Of a DNA stretch of 22,118 nt, positions 12,821 through 21,859 are shown piece by piece. Each line of letters begins with the position of its first letter. Position 1 is the stretch's first letter. The DNA is from Spirogloea muscicola (lineage: Eukaryota; Streptophyta; Zygnematophyceae; Spirogloeales; Spirogloeaceae). The DNA lies in NCBI GenBank assembly GCA_009602725.1, contig WELB01000135.1, positions 302,291-324,408 of the forward strand. The letters are read 5' to 3'. The notes under the pieces were generated by a model. That model had not been told where the DNA came from. It searched no databases and saw only the letters and a program-made list of their open reading frames with translations. The translations under genes and the position numbers were made by a program.

Positions 12821-13121
12821 CACCACCCGGCCGCGCCGCAGGTCCGCGGCCATCCCCGCGCTGCTCTCCCTGCGACGCGCGCGGCTCCTGCGCCGCCTCG
12901 GCTCGCCGGGAGCTTGGCGCAGCCGGCTTTTGCCGCGCCTCTGCCGCGAGGCCCGAGCCAGGGCCTCCTCCACCCACCTCGTCCAGGCGCATGCTTCTCC
13001 TTTCTAGGCGCGTGCTGGAGAATCCGTCAGCTTCTCGTCGTCTGGGAGCGGCGCCACTGCCACGAGCGCGACGGCGTACAGCCGCGGGCTTGCCTTCTCT
13101 TTGAGCCCAGCCCCCGCGACG

Positions 13122-15153
13122 ATGGAGTTCCGGGAAGCCAAGGGCTCGGCGCGGCAGCAGCGCGCCAAGAGCCTGCGGTACAAGGGGCGGGGAAGAGGTC
13201 GGGGGGCGGCCGGTGGTACGCTGGCCGCCGGCGGGCCTCCCGACGGTGCAAGCCTTGCCAGTGACTCCGCTTCCGACGGTGACTCCGGCGCCCCTGGACG
13301 GCAGCGCAGACGGTAATCGACATTCTACTCTCGTCTTGTCACAACGGCGATCATGGACCGCATGACCTTCCAGCTTCGCTTTGATAGTTGTCCGTCGGAA
13401 TTTGTGCAGTCCAGGCCGCTGATCTTACATCTTACTCTGCTCTGGCATTGAGAAGGCTGGGAGGAGGCGGCGTCCCTGGCTCCCTCTTGGCAGGCCAGGC
13501 CTGCATGACGATCACCACAGAGATGCTGAGGATGGCACCGACGACGAGGTTGACGCAGGAGGGCTTCCTCCGGGAGTCCAGTCCAAGAGCCAGGGTGCGG
13601 ACTTTGCCGCGCTCGTGGAGGACGAGCTGGCAGGTCAGCCCCAGTGTGCAAGGGCCTTGATGGACAAGCCCTGCAATCATACTACGTCAGATAGAGTGCA
13701 TGACAATGACACAGCTGTCATCGTTCTCATTCATATCTCCTATGTTTATTAGAAGCGGCTGACAGTGAGTTGCTCACAGCTGGTTTTGTAATAGCAGGTC
13801 TTAGGGCGGTGAAAGGCGGCTTCCAGTTCCAGTCCATCCTGGAGGACTTGGTTGACGAGGATGCACATGGCCAAGGCTCTGACAGGACCGCCGAGGTGAG
13901 CACGCCTCGAGAGATACATTGAGGCTGATGATGTAGCAGCAATCTCACTTGTTAAGTCTCTGCTGCAGGTGTAAGAATTTTGAGATCAAAGCTTCCTTGC
14001 CACCAGTCAGTTGTATTAGCTCAATGCCTCCAGTTATCAACAGGCTGCGGTGGGTTCAGGTCAAGACGCCATTCTTTCAAGCGCTTGTGATGGAGCGCTT
14101 ATGATCAGACCTTTACGGATTGGAGGCACTTGCCTTCACAGGGCTGCAGCAGCAGTCTGAGACATGTTGTACAAGTGATGCCTGCAGATGTCCCTCTTGT
14201 CTCTTGACCTGAAGGCTCTCGAAGAATCACTGAGCACGCTGCCACTTGCCCAGATGCTGTGGATAAAGAATGAGAATCTGCCTCAAGAGCTAGTGAGCAA
14301 CCACACCTCCTACACCCCACTTGCATTGCTGTGCTGATGCATGAAGTTCTTGTAGGTGTCTGCCTGTATCTGTGTATAACAACTCACCAATTGTGGTTGC
14401 TGTCTGCTGCCAGAGATACACGCCTGCCGACGTCTGCGGGACTGAGTGTGATACAGGGGCTGCAGGCAGTGTGGACTCCATGCCTGCCTCCAGTGTCGCG
14501 GCTTCTGCAAGGCCAGCTTCTCCATCCCTCGAGGAACTGCAAAGCAAGAGGCTGCCCCGGTCAGATCAAAGGACAATCAGTCATCAATACCCCTGGCAAG
14601 GAATAGTCTGGGCTTGGAAATGATGTTACAGTCCAACCAACCTGGGCTGCATCAACGGCATGAGCAGCCATTATTGCAAGCACCTACAGACGGCATTCCT
14701 GATGACCATCAGCATACCAGTGGTCGGCGTGCATCGCTCAGTGGCTCCACAGCATCTTTGCTTGCAACAGCTTCTGCCTCTCCCTCGGCCGTGCAAGCCT
14801 CGGCCCCAAGTCTTGGAGGAGCCACAAGTGCGACCCATAGTGGCCAGTTGAACAAGTCCGAAGGATTCACCCAGCCCGTGGATGAGCTCGATGCCCTACT
14901 GGATCGTCTTGAAATTTGTGGGAGTGCTTCCAGCAGAGCCGGAGCAGTGTCACCAGCTACCCATCAGCCACCGATCTCGACGTTGACATCTTCTCAGGGC
15001 AGTCATTTCTTGGGCAGCGAGAGACGGTCAGGACAGATTTCAGCAGCAAAGACCTCGGCACAAGCGCTTACGGGGCCTGCAGCTCCGCATGCCAAGGCAA
15101 TTCTTGAGGATGACTTCGATTCTTTCCTTGATTCACTTGAGGCAATAGAATAG
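13122..15153 (+). CDS. AVEN-like protein (cell death and caspase-activation inhibitor family), about 6 exons
   Basis: Animal AVEN is an RG-rich protein linked to apoptosis inhibition, ATM signalling and translation of G-quadruplex mRNAs; its role in algae is unknown. Proposed exons: 13122-13312, 13494-13633, 13798-13895 (or starting at 13753), 14188-14292, 14414-14559, 14721-15153, giving 370 (or 385) residues in one frame. AVEN-like hallmarks in the family order: a short basic RG-rich N-terminus (YKGRGRGRG, about residues 20-28), an acidic stretch, GADFAALVE (about 99-107; AVEN has a matching DFSVLL block), the helix DLKALEESLSTLPLAQML (about 149-166), a Ser/Ala-rich linker, VDELDALLDRL (280-290) and the acidic tail DDFDSFLDSL near the C-terminus. 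The start is the first ATG of the frame, in gcgacgATGG. The 14560-14720 intron is the weakest call, since a second frame is also open there. The family assignment rests on short motifs in order, not overall identity. Confidence 0.68.
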
Positions 15154-16122
15154 AAACAAGAAATGTGCCACGTCCGCTTGTGCTCTTGAATGCATGCCGC
15201 CTGCTCTGCTAAGAGTGGAGTGGGCTCACTACATATACCGTGGAAGTAGCCATGTCATCTCATAGAGAAAAGGGTGTTGGGGTGCTTTTCACTGACATGC
15301 TGGGTTGGGGGAATTGGCTAGAGTTTATACTTCTTAAGGGGGACACAGAGCTCAGGCCTCAGGGCTGGTTGTGAGCAGCATGGCTCTTGGCGCTGCCCAT
15401 CAGTGCAAGCGTGGCCATTTACGAGGTTTTGGCATTGAGAGAAGGGGCTGGGGCTTGCCAGAAGGGGGGTGGTATAAGCGCGCGCTGGCGCCTGAGCTTA
15501 GCATCTGCTATGCAGCTCGCACATTCGTCCCTCTTTACTGAGTCGCAAAACTTAACCAACGTATTTCTCAGAAGGGGGCCAATGCCTGTGGACAGCCCAG
15601 AAAATAGACAAAGACAGCGCTGAACCTTACAATAGGTGGCTAAGCTCTTCAAAGAGCTGTGAAGGGCTTTCCTGTCGGTTTTTTCTACTTCTGGAGTGTT
15701 TACTGGATGCAGGCACTTGTTGCACAGATGGACAGGCTGCTCACAAAGGCAGCCCTGTGGCCAGCAAGCATGTGGCAACCTGAATACTTGAATGTGTCAA
15801 CGCAAGGAACGCTTGACTTTTAGGGACAGCACGCTCTGCACGACTTTCCATTCTGGACATGATGCTATGCACTTGCAATCACCATAGGTGACATACAATG
15901 TAGATATTCGTCCAATGAACTCCCAGTAGGATTGATATGTTACTGCACTAAATGCCCCTTAAATCTGTGCAGTGAGAGAGCTGCAAGGTAGTACATGCTT
16001 TGCTACATCAGAGCAACTTTCTTTGGCAAGCAGTCATGGAGATTAAGATTGGCAATGCATGCAGTGTGTTTGAAATACACAGCATTCATGGTGAAGTTTG
16101 TTCATTGAACAACTGCCTACTG
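15154..16122. other. Convergent 3' region between the AVEN-like and MAPR4-like genes
   Basis: About 970 bp between facing stop codons. A 119-codon open frame on the minus strand (15778-15419) has no recognisable motif and no family resemblance. TGTAA, a typical green-algal poly(A) signal, is present on the minus strand at 15631-15627, about 490 bp past the MAPR4-like stop. No repeat or RNA gene was recognised. Confidence 0.55.
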
Positions 16123-18141
16123 CTACTCTGTCTTACACAGAGTGGCATGCGATGGGCAGTGGGGGTACTCTTGCTGATCTGGGCGGCCGAGCTCATGCTG
16201 GGGAAAGCACGCGCAGCGCATGCGCTTTCCCTGGCCACCTACCCAGAAGACCTTGCGCGGGTGCAGCCCATCATCGCACCACACCTGCGCCCACAGGATG
16301 TCACAGGATCGTCTTCTTTACCAAATATACCCCTGTCAATTTCTAGTTACTCAAAGGACCTGAGGCTCTCATGGTCACTAGTTCTGTGCTTCGGTACGCA
16401 GGCGGCACAAGACTTAGGCTTGAGCTTGATGCACAACCTCAAAAGGAGCAAGCTTGTGTACCTCAATCTCAGACTGCAGACTCGCTGTAGGGGTTCTCTT
16501 ATCTCATGCTCAATCAGGAGCTAGGGGTTAGAGGGTAAAGAGCCCTTCTTGTCGTACCTCCCCGCCGACGCCTTGGGACCAGCGGGAGTTGCATGACGGG
16601 TGCCGTCGCTCTGCCTCCTTCTCCTTCTTGGCCTCCTCAGCGGCGTGGGCGCTGCCCACCTCCACCTCCATCAAGATGTCTTTGGGGTTGCCCATGTCGT
16701 CATAGAAGCGTCCCTCCACCTTGCCTACGGGGCTGCAAAGCAATTCACAGGACTGCCTGTCAGGACTAAGCTGATCATAGACTTGCCAGACGTCTGGCAA
16801 GAATGGCAAGCAAGATCTGCCTCAGCGTGACTGGCAAGCATGAGAGGCACTCACGTGTACGATCCCTCGAAGAAAGTACGCCAACCCTTGAGGCCTGCGA
16901 GCTGCACGCAGCGTCAAGATGATGCTTTCTTGTACTGTCACAGCAGCAGAACAGAGGGGCAGAACGACAATTTTGCACAGAAGGCCTCAGGGTGGCCTGG
17001 GACTCTGAAGTATGTCAGAAGTAGCCGCCGTTGTATGTGCTCACGTCAGCGGCCGTGAGGCCCGTGATGTCGTCGGTGAGCCCCTCGCCTGGCAATATTG
17101 ATGCAGATCGGCAACCAAGGCTCAGTCAAGCTCTTCAAAGCCGTTACTGGGATTGCTACACCTGGGACTTAGTCTGAATGACTGCCATCTGCATAAAGAC
17201 AACCTCAAACCAGCACGAGGATCCCGGCAAGGGCGGCAGAACGGCCTGGAGATGCTGTCACAGAGGACTGGGTGTGCCACTGGGCTTAAAAAGGGCAAAG
17301 CAGCGGTGCATACCATTGAACTTGCCAGAGACGAACGCCCGACTGGCATCCCTGATGACAATTCGGAGGAGGAGAGTTATGCAGTCCATCAGTGCACCGT
17401 GCCGAGAAGACAGAGGAGGTGCCAAGTGTGCAGGCTTATGGGCAGGATGCCTCCTCTAGGAGCACGTGTAGGGGCTTCGTCGCTGAGGTGACCCCTTTCC
17501 TCACCTCCCGGCAAAGTGGCTGTAGGAGCCGTCCTTGCCATAGTGGCCGCGCCCCTTTGACACGTCATACACATTCCTGCCGCCCCAGCAGTGTAGAACC
17601 ATGAGACCCAGCTCCAGAAGAATCGAAGCTCTGTCGCACTGCGAGGAGGAACGGGGCAGGAAGCACGAAGAGGAAGCGAGCAAGCCGGCCATCAAGAGAG
17701 CGAGCGAGGAGGAGAGCAAGAGGTACACAGACACACCCGAGGATGGCCAGCAGGATCGGGCGGCTGGGGTCAGAGCCGTCGTACTGCGCCAGCTCCTCCG
17801 CAGTGAACACCTTCTGTGGCGTTGTGGCCAGCCCAGAGCCCAGACTCGTGGCGTGAGCGGCGGAGGTGTCCCAAGCTCGCAAGCCATGGAGGCAGCCGGA
17901 TAGTGTGGAAGGTGGGCAGGACCTCGACGTGGCCGTGGCCGTGGAGGTAGCCGCTGCGCGTGAGGGTCAGGTAGAGCCCGATGAAGGCGGCGGCGATGCA
18001 CAGGTAGGCGGCGATGGACGCCCAGAACCCCGGCAGGCGCTCCGCTGCCCGCCGCCGGCCACCAGTGCCCTCGGGCGACGCCGCGGCGGCGGCGGCGGCG
18101 GCAATGAATGCTTTTCGTTGTTTAATCCGAGTGAGCGCAGC
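16123..18141 (-). CDS. Neuferricin/MAPR4-type membrane-anchored cytochrome b5-like heme-binding protein, 8 exons, start unresolved
   Basis: Member of the membrane-associated progesterone receptor (MAPR) group, closest to animal neuferricin (CYB5D2) and plant MAPR4. Exons: at most 18141-17923, then 17813-17737, 17576-17505, 17351-17314, 17088-17045, 16886-16855, 16732-16558, 16284-16123; GT-AG, phases continuous, at most 272 residues (human neuferricin about 264). Order: polyalanine, one membrane span (FWASIAAYLCIAAAFIGLYL), then the cytochrome b5-like fold with KVFTAEELAQYDG, NVYDVSKGRGHYG, SYSHFAGRDASRAFVSG, GEGLTDDITGL and GKVEGRFYDDMGNP. It ends in the family's Cys-rich tail (PSCNSRWSQGVGGE, then VWCDDG and MRCACF). 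No in-frame ATG lies between the TGA at 18144-18142 and the membrane span, so an upstream exon or a sequence error is likely. The linker after TAAD is about six residues short. The first intron could also start at 17928. Confidence 0.85.
16782..16801. repeat. 20-bp perfect palindrome in a MAPR4-like intron
   Basis: The half-site cttgccagac is followed directly by its exact reverse complement, with no spacer. The word tggcaag from the right half recurs at 16804-16810 and 16832-16838. It lies in the intron between the exons ending at 16855 and starting at 16732. It could fold as a stem or bind a dimeric factor; neither is shown. Confidence 0.9.
18083..18102 (-). repeat. (GCC)6 trinucleotide tract coding polyalanine
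   Basis: Six GGC units on the plus strand (18085-18102), read as GCC on the minus strand. With the next two GCG codons they give eight alanines just before the membrane span of the MAPR4-like protein. Such tracts often vary in length and are prone to assembly error, which may bear on the missing start codon. Confidence 0.8.
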
Positions 18142-18269
18142 TCAGCTTCCAGCCTCAACACCTGACACTCACACTCCAAAGCGTACGTTGTGAAGCCTCG
18201 AGCCCTCGGAACCGACTGTCGCCTCGTGGACCAGGAAAGGATCACTGGGCTGCGCTTGCAGCAGCAGCC
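18142..18269. promoter_or_regulatory. Very short divergent 5' region between the MAPR4-like and LPEAT-like genes
   Basis: Only about 130 bp separate the LPEAT-like ATG (18270) from the upstream limit of the MAPR4-like open frame. If the MAPR4-like gene has an upstream exon, the two transcription units overlap. The minus-strand frame that covers this stretch reads LEAELRSLGLNNEK, which looks coding, but it is not in frame with the membrane span. It is read as shared 5' UTR/promoter by layout. Confidence 0.45.
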
Positions 18270-20956
18270 ATGGCGCCGGCGGCAAACGCGGCAGCCGACG
18301 ACGGCGGCCTGGATGGGCGCTATGCGCCATTCGTGCGCTCCGACGCCTACGGCTGCATGGGCACCGGGCCGCTGCCGCTGTGGCGCCAGGTGCTCTGCCC
18401 TCTGCTGCCATCGTCGCTGGCGGCGCTGCCCACGATGCCACCGCAGCCAACAGATCATGGTTCCACAGCCGCGGCATGTTGCTGTAGAACCAGCAACATC
18501 TTGTGTCCTTGATACTGAGGTTCTCGTCAGCTGAGGAAGGTGGCCATGGCCATGTCCGCGGATGCCCATGGCAGGTCGCCTTGGCGGTCGCATCGGTGAC
18601 GCTGCTCCCAGTCCGCACCGCGCTGGTGCTGCTGCTGCTTGCGGCGCTCTACATCGTGTGCAAGGCCTGCACCGTCGGCAACGCCGCATTCGCGCGCGAT
18701 GCGCCGGCCAACGCGCGCCGCGAGCTCGCCGGCGCGCGCGGTGCGCTGGTGCGCTGCGCCGCCCAGGCGGCCGCACGCGCCGCGCTCTTTGTGATGGGCT
18801 TCCATGTCATCCGCGTCACACGGCTGCAACCGGCAGACCTGCGTGACCGCCACGGCGGCCTGGGACTGGGCGACCACACGCTGCCTGAGCGGTCGCCGCA
18901 GAAGGGCGGCGAGCGGCTGTACCGGGCATGCGCTGTGGTGTCCAACCACGTGTCCTGGGTGGACATCCTCTACCACGTGTCCGCCACCCCCGGCGTCGGC
19001 TTCGTTGCCAAGGTCCCCTTGACAGGCCTTAACGCCACTCTTGACATACAATTTGTTGCGCTAATTGTGGTATGCTGGCGCCAACCAACGCATCAGACAG
19101 TAGTGCTTCGAGACAGGTACGTAGATACAGTCAGACTGTGACGTGGTAGGCAGAGGGCCTGCCTCCTCGCCAGTCGCTACGCCTTGCAGAGCCCTTGTAC
19201 TCCATTGGACCTCACGCCACTGAGCGAAGCCTACGCCCGCCTGTCAGGAGTCTGTCACGCGGCTGCCGATGGTCGGCCTCATAAGGTCTGCAGCCATGTT
19301 CACCTACCTTCAAGAAGCTTGCCTTCACAGACTGACACGATCTGGGGCTGCGCGTATCAGTAACCGTTGTAAATCTAGAGCTGTCCGGTTGTAGACTTGT
19401 TATAAGAAGTCAAGAACTTCATATTGAGCTGTCCTGTGAACCTTGATCACACACTGTGCGAGATGCTCGGCAGCGTAGACATAGCCCAGAGTGCAGTTCG
19501 TTTCCTCGTATCGCCTGCCTCACAATCATTGCTTGTCTGTGATACATGCAGCAAGTGCATTGGGTGCATATATGTGGACCGGGAAGGCAAGGCAGCAGGA
19601 CCTGGAGCCACAGGCGGTGTATCAGGTGATTGAGGCTTATAGTATATCTTGTGGTGCAATCCATTCATGTCAGCTAAGTCAGATATACTGCAAATAATCT
19701 GGCACCATTTCAGTCTGACACGTACTGGGCTCTGGGGATGCCGCTTTATGGGTTTAGAAGCTAAGGGATAAAGGGCGTGGGATTACAGGATTTGACTTGA
19801 CTCTAGTTTGCGTCCAAGCTCCATCTGAGAGCATGAGTACTTCTGCAGCCCTGGTGGTCGAGCGAGTGCAAGCAGCTCTCCACATACCGCGCGCTAACCT
19901 CACGCTTCTCTTTCCTGGTGAGGCTTGGTGAGGCTCCCCTGGTCAAGGTCCGATTAGATGACATCGTCATGCAGTGCACTGAGCAAGCCCTGGAGATAAA
20001 ACACCAACCAACCATGTAGAAGGATCTGCCTTTCTGCACCATAAGTGACTAGTGCTCACGTATCTGACGAGCCTAGCATCATAATTTGCATGTTGCAGAG
20101 GGTACAACTACCAATGGTGCGTACCTCCTTCCATTCAAAACGGGAGCTTTTGTTGGGCATGCTCCTGTCCAACCGATGCTGCTCAAGTACCCCTGCCGGA
20201 GCATGAGCCCTGCCTGGGAGAGCATCTCAGGGGTAAAACGCTCGCAGCACTTGTTGCCTGCATCTAGACTTGCTCACAAATGGGCACATGCCACCACAGC
20301 AAGCCTCCTGAGCTGTCTTGTATGCAAAAATTGCTCATTTGGATCAACTCTGCCTTGTTCTACTCATGTGCAAGTTGAGAGTGGATTACAGCCCTTGTGC
20401 TGCTTCCCAATTTGAAGCTTGAACTGATGTCCGAGTCACAAGTGCAATGAGGAGCTCGGTGCAATTGCATTGCAAGGGGCAGATAAAAGTGGGATAAGAT
20501 GCAGGACCTCTATTACTCTGATTATCTAATCTTTGAAGCATGCTTGGTTGACCCACTGCAGAAGCGGCACATATACCTATTACTATGCCAAGCCTATCAC
20601 CTCCTAGAGGTGACAGTATTCCCTGTCTACTCCCCGACTGCAGCCGAGCGAACCGATCCAAAGCTGTATGCGAGCAATGTCCGCAAGCTGCTTGCTGCTC
20701 AGGTCAGTTGCCTGTGGTGGAATGTGAGCTGCATTGCCACCTTCTCATTATGTGAAGATTGATAAGACCCTAGTCAAGAAAGGCACAGCGGGCTGCTTGC
20801 ATCCTTGAGGAAGCCTTCTTGCCAAGCCTGCACACCTGTTGAGAAACTTTGGCTAGACACCTTGTGCAGGGAAAGCTGGAGCTCTCGGACCTGACTTTGC
20901 AGGACAAGCGGGACTATCATGCTGCCCTCCGAAGTCGAGATTCTGCTGGTACGTGA
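18270..20956 (+). CDS. Lysophospholipid acyltransferase, plant LPEAT/LPCAT type (PlsC family), 8 exons
   Basis: Transfers an acyl chain from acyl-CoA to lysophospholipid, probably lysophosphatidylethanolamine or lysophosphatidylcholine, at the ER. Exons: 18270-18389, 18575-19012, 19248-19285, 19552-19625, 19849-19917, 20099-20232, 20562-20702, 20870-20956; all GT-AG and in phase, 366 residues. Landmarks: RYAPFVRSDAYGCMG near the start, a hydrophobic segment (about 47-68), acyltransferase motif I NHVSWVD (164-170), RLPMVGLI, CIGCIYVDRE (201-210), EGTT (247-250) within FPEGTTTNGAYLLPFKTGAF, then FPVYSPTAAERTDPKLYASN and SDLTLQDKRDYHAAL near the end. Length matches LPEAT1-type proteins without EF-hands. 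Alternative end: a strong donor (gtacgt) at 20949 and an in-phase exon 21275-21342 would give 386 residues. The start is in the CCATGG context. Substrate preference cannot be read from sequence. Confidence 0.92.
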
Positions 20957-21571
20957 CTTTAGAAGACCTGCTCCTGCTTTATCGACCAGGCATGACCAGG
21001 AGTAGAGCCCTGAAATTCATCTAGCATAATGCCCCGCGATTATTATTCAGTTCTGGTTGCTTCCACCCCCTGCACCTCCCGTTTTGCTTTGGAAAAACAA
21101 TTCTGTGACCCTCGTGCATGGCTTCAATATTTGTTGGAACTTGCGGAGCTCTCAAGATGTGCATTGTGGGGGGTTGTGCTCGTCACTTGGTATTCCTTTG
21201 ATAGGTGCTGCTTCAGTAGCAATGAAGTGATGTAGCCCTGGAGGTACCTGCTGCTTCATCTATGCCTGCTGCAGGCCAGTTCTATGACCGCCTATTTACT
21301 GGCAAAGTCCATGACTGTGCCTGTCCACTACTTGCTTACTGACTTGCCTTCTTAATCAATTTGTAAATTAGACAAGCTTCAATGCGCCCAAGGCAAACAC
21401 CACTTGCAACCTTGCAACCCTACAGTTGCTCACCAAGATGTGGACACTATCTTGGCTAGTTCTAGCAGTGTCCAGCCAAGCGTGAGAGTCTTCGACCGCA
21501 CCACTGTGACCGGGCCTTCCTTGTGTGGGACCATGTTGCGTTTGATGAAATGGTGGAACTAGAGGGTATCA
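20957..21571. other. Region downstream of the LPEAT-like gene, no confident gene
   Basis: This should hold the 3' UTR of the LPEAT-like gene. TGTAA at 21362-21366 is a plausible green-algal poly(A) signal, about 406 bp past the stop at 20956. The only coding candidate is the alternative last exon 21275-21342. Other open frames are short and lack recognisable motifs. Confidence 0.5.
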
Positions 21572-21859
21572 CAGCCCTTGCCCCCAATGGGAGAGCCACT
21601 TCTGTCTTTCACAGCCCCCCCTGCCCTTTGGAAGAGAGAAGGGCTCGCCCATAGAGAATAGGAACTGGGAACAACGTACGAGAAGGGGGCCAGGGGAAGC
21701 GCTAAGAAAAACAAGCACAAAAGAAACAAAGCAGCTACGAATCACTGAGTAACCCCTGCTAAGCAGCCGCAGATCAGAGATGCTAGGCTCCTGGAAGTGG
21801 AAGTGGGTCCCCTGGCCAGGAGAAGAGAGAAGTGGCACTCCCAATGGGGGCAAGGGCTG
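21572..21859. repeat. Long inverted repeat: 32-bp arms, 30/32 identical, enclosing 224 bp
   Basis: The left arm 21572-21603 and the reverse complement of the right arm 21828-21859 match at 30 of 32 positions; each begins cagcccttgccccca or nearly so. The enclosed 224 bp contain a second short inverted match (ggccagggga, around 21690 and 21810). A 105-codon minus-strand frame (21886-21569) crosses it but has no recognisable domain. I see no clear target-site duplication or transposase. It may be a small non-autonomous inverted-repeat element, a degenerate element end, or a hairpin-forming transcript. Confidence 0.75.

Larger units (their letters stand above)
12413..13121. promoter_or_regulatory. 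Divergent promoter region shared by NAA15 and the AVEN-like gene
   Basis: The two start codons, 12412 (-) and 13122 (+), are 709 bp apart and point away from each other. The stretch is strongly GC-rich. Its open frames on both strands give only Arg/Ala/Pro low-complexity protein and are rejected as genes. It contains a 10-bp palindrome at 12731-12740 and a direct repeat at 12790-12820. Use as a bidirectional promoter is inferred from gene layout. Confidence 0.6.

Noticed and set aside
12311-12973. Several open frames on both strands between NAA15 and the AVEN-like gene
   Set aside because: They are Arg/Ala/Pro-rich in every frame, have no motifs, and are explained by high GC lowering stop-codon frequency.
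14452-14720. Alternative reading of the AVEN-like gene in which frame 1 stays open across 14452-14720 without an intron
   Set aside because: It does not join in phase from the exon ending at 14292 via the good acceptor at 14413. Kept only as an uncertainty, not a separate feature.
15419-15778. 119-codon minus-strand open frame in the convergent 3' region
   Set aside because: No family resemblance, no splice link to the MAPR4-like exons, and it sits past that gene's stop codon.
16000-16524. 174-codon plus-strand open frame
   Set aside because: It is antisense to the last MAPR4-like exon (16284-16123), whose Cys-rich tail is a convincing family match.
17967-18776. 269-codon minus-strand open frame
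   Set aside because: Most of it is antisense to LPEAT-like exons 1 and 2 and Arg/Ala-rich. Only the short LEAELRSLGLNNEK part looks coding, and it is reported separately.
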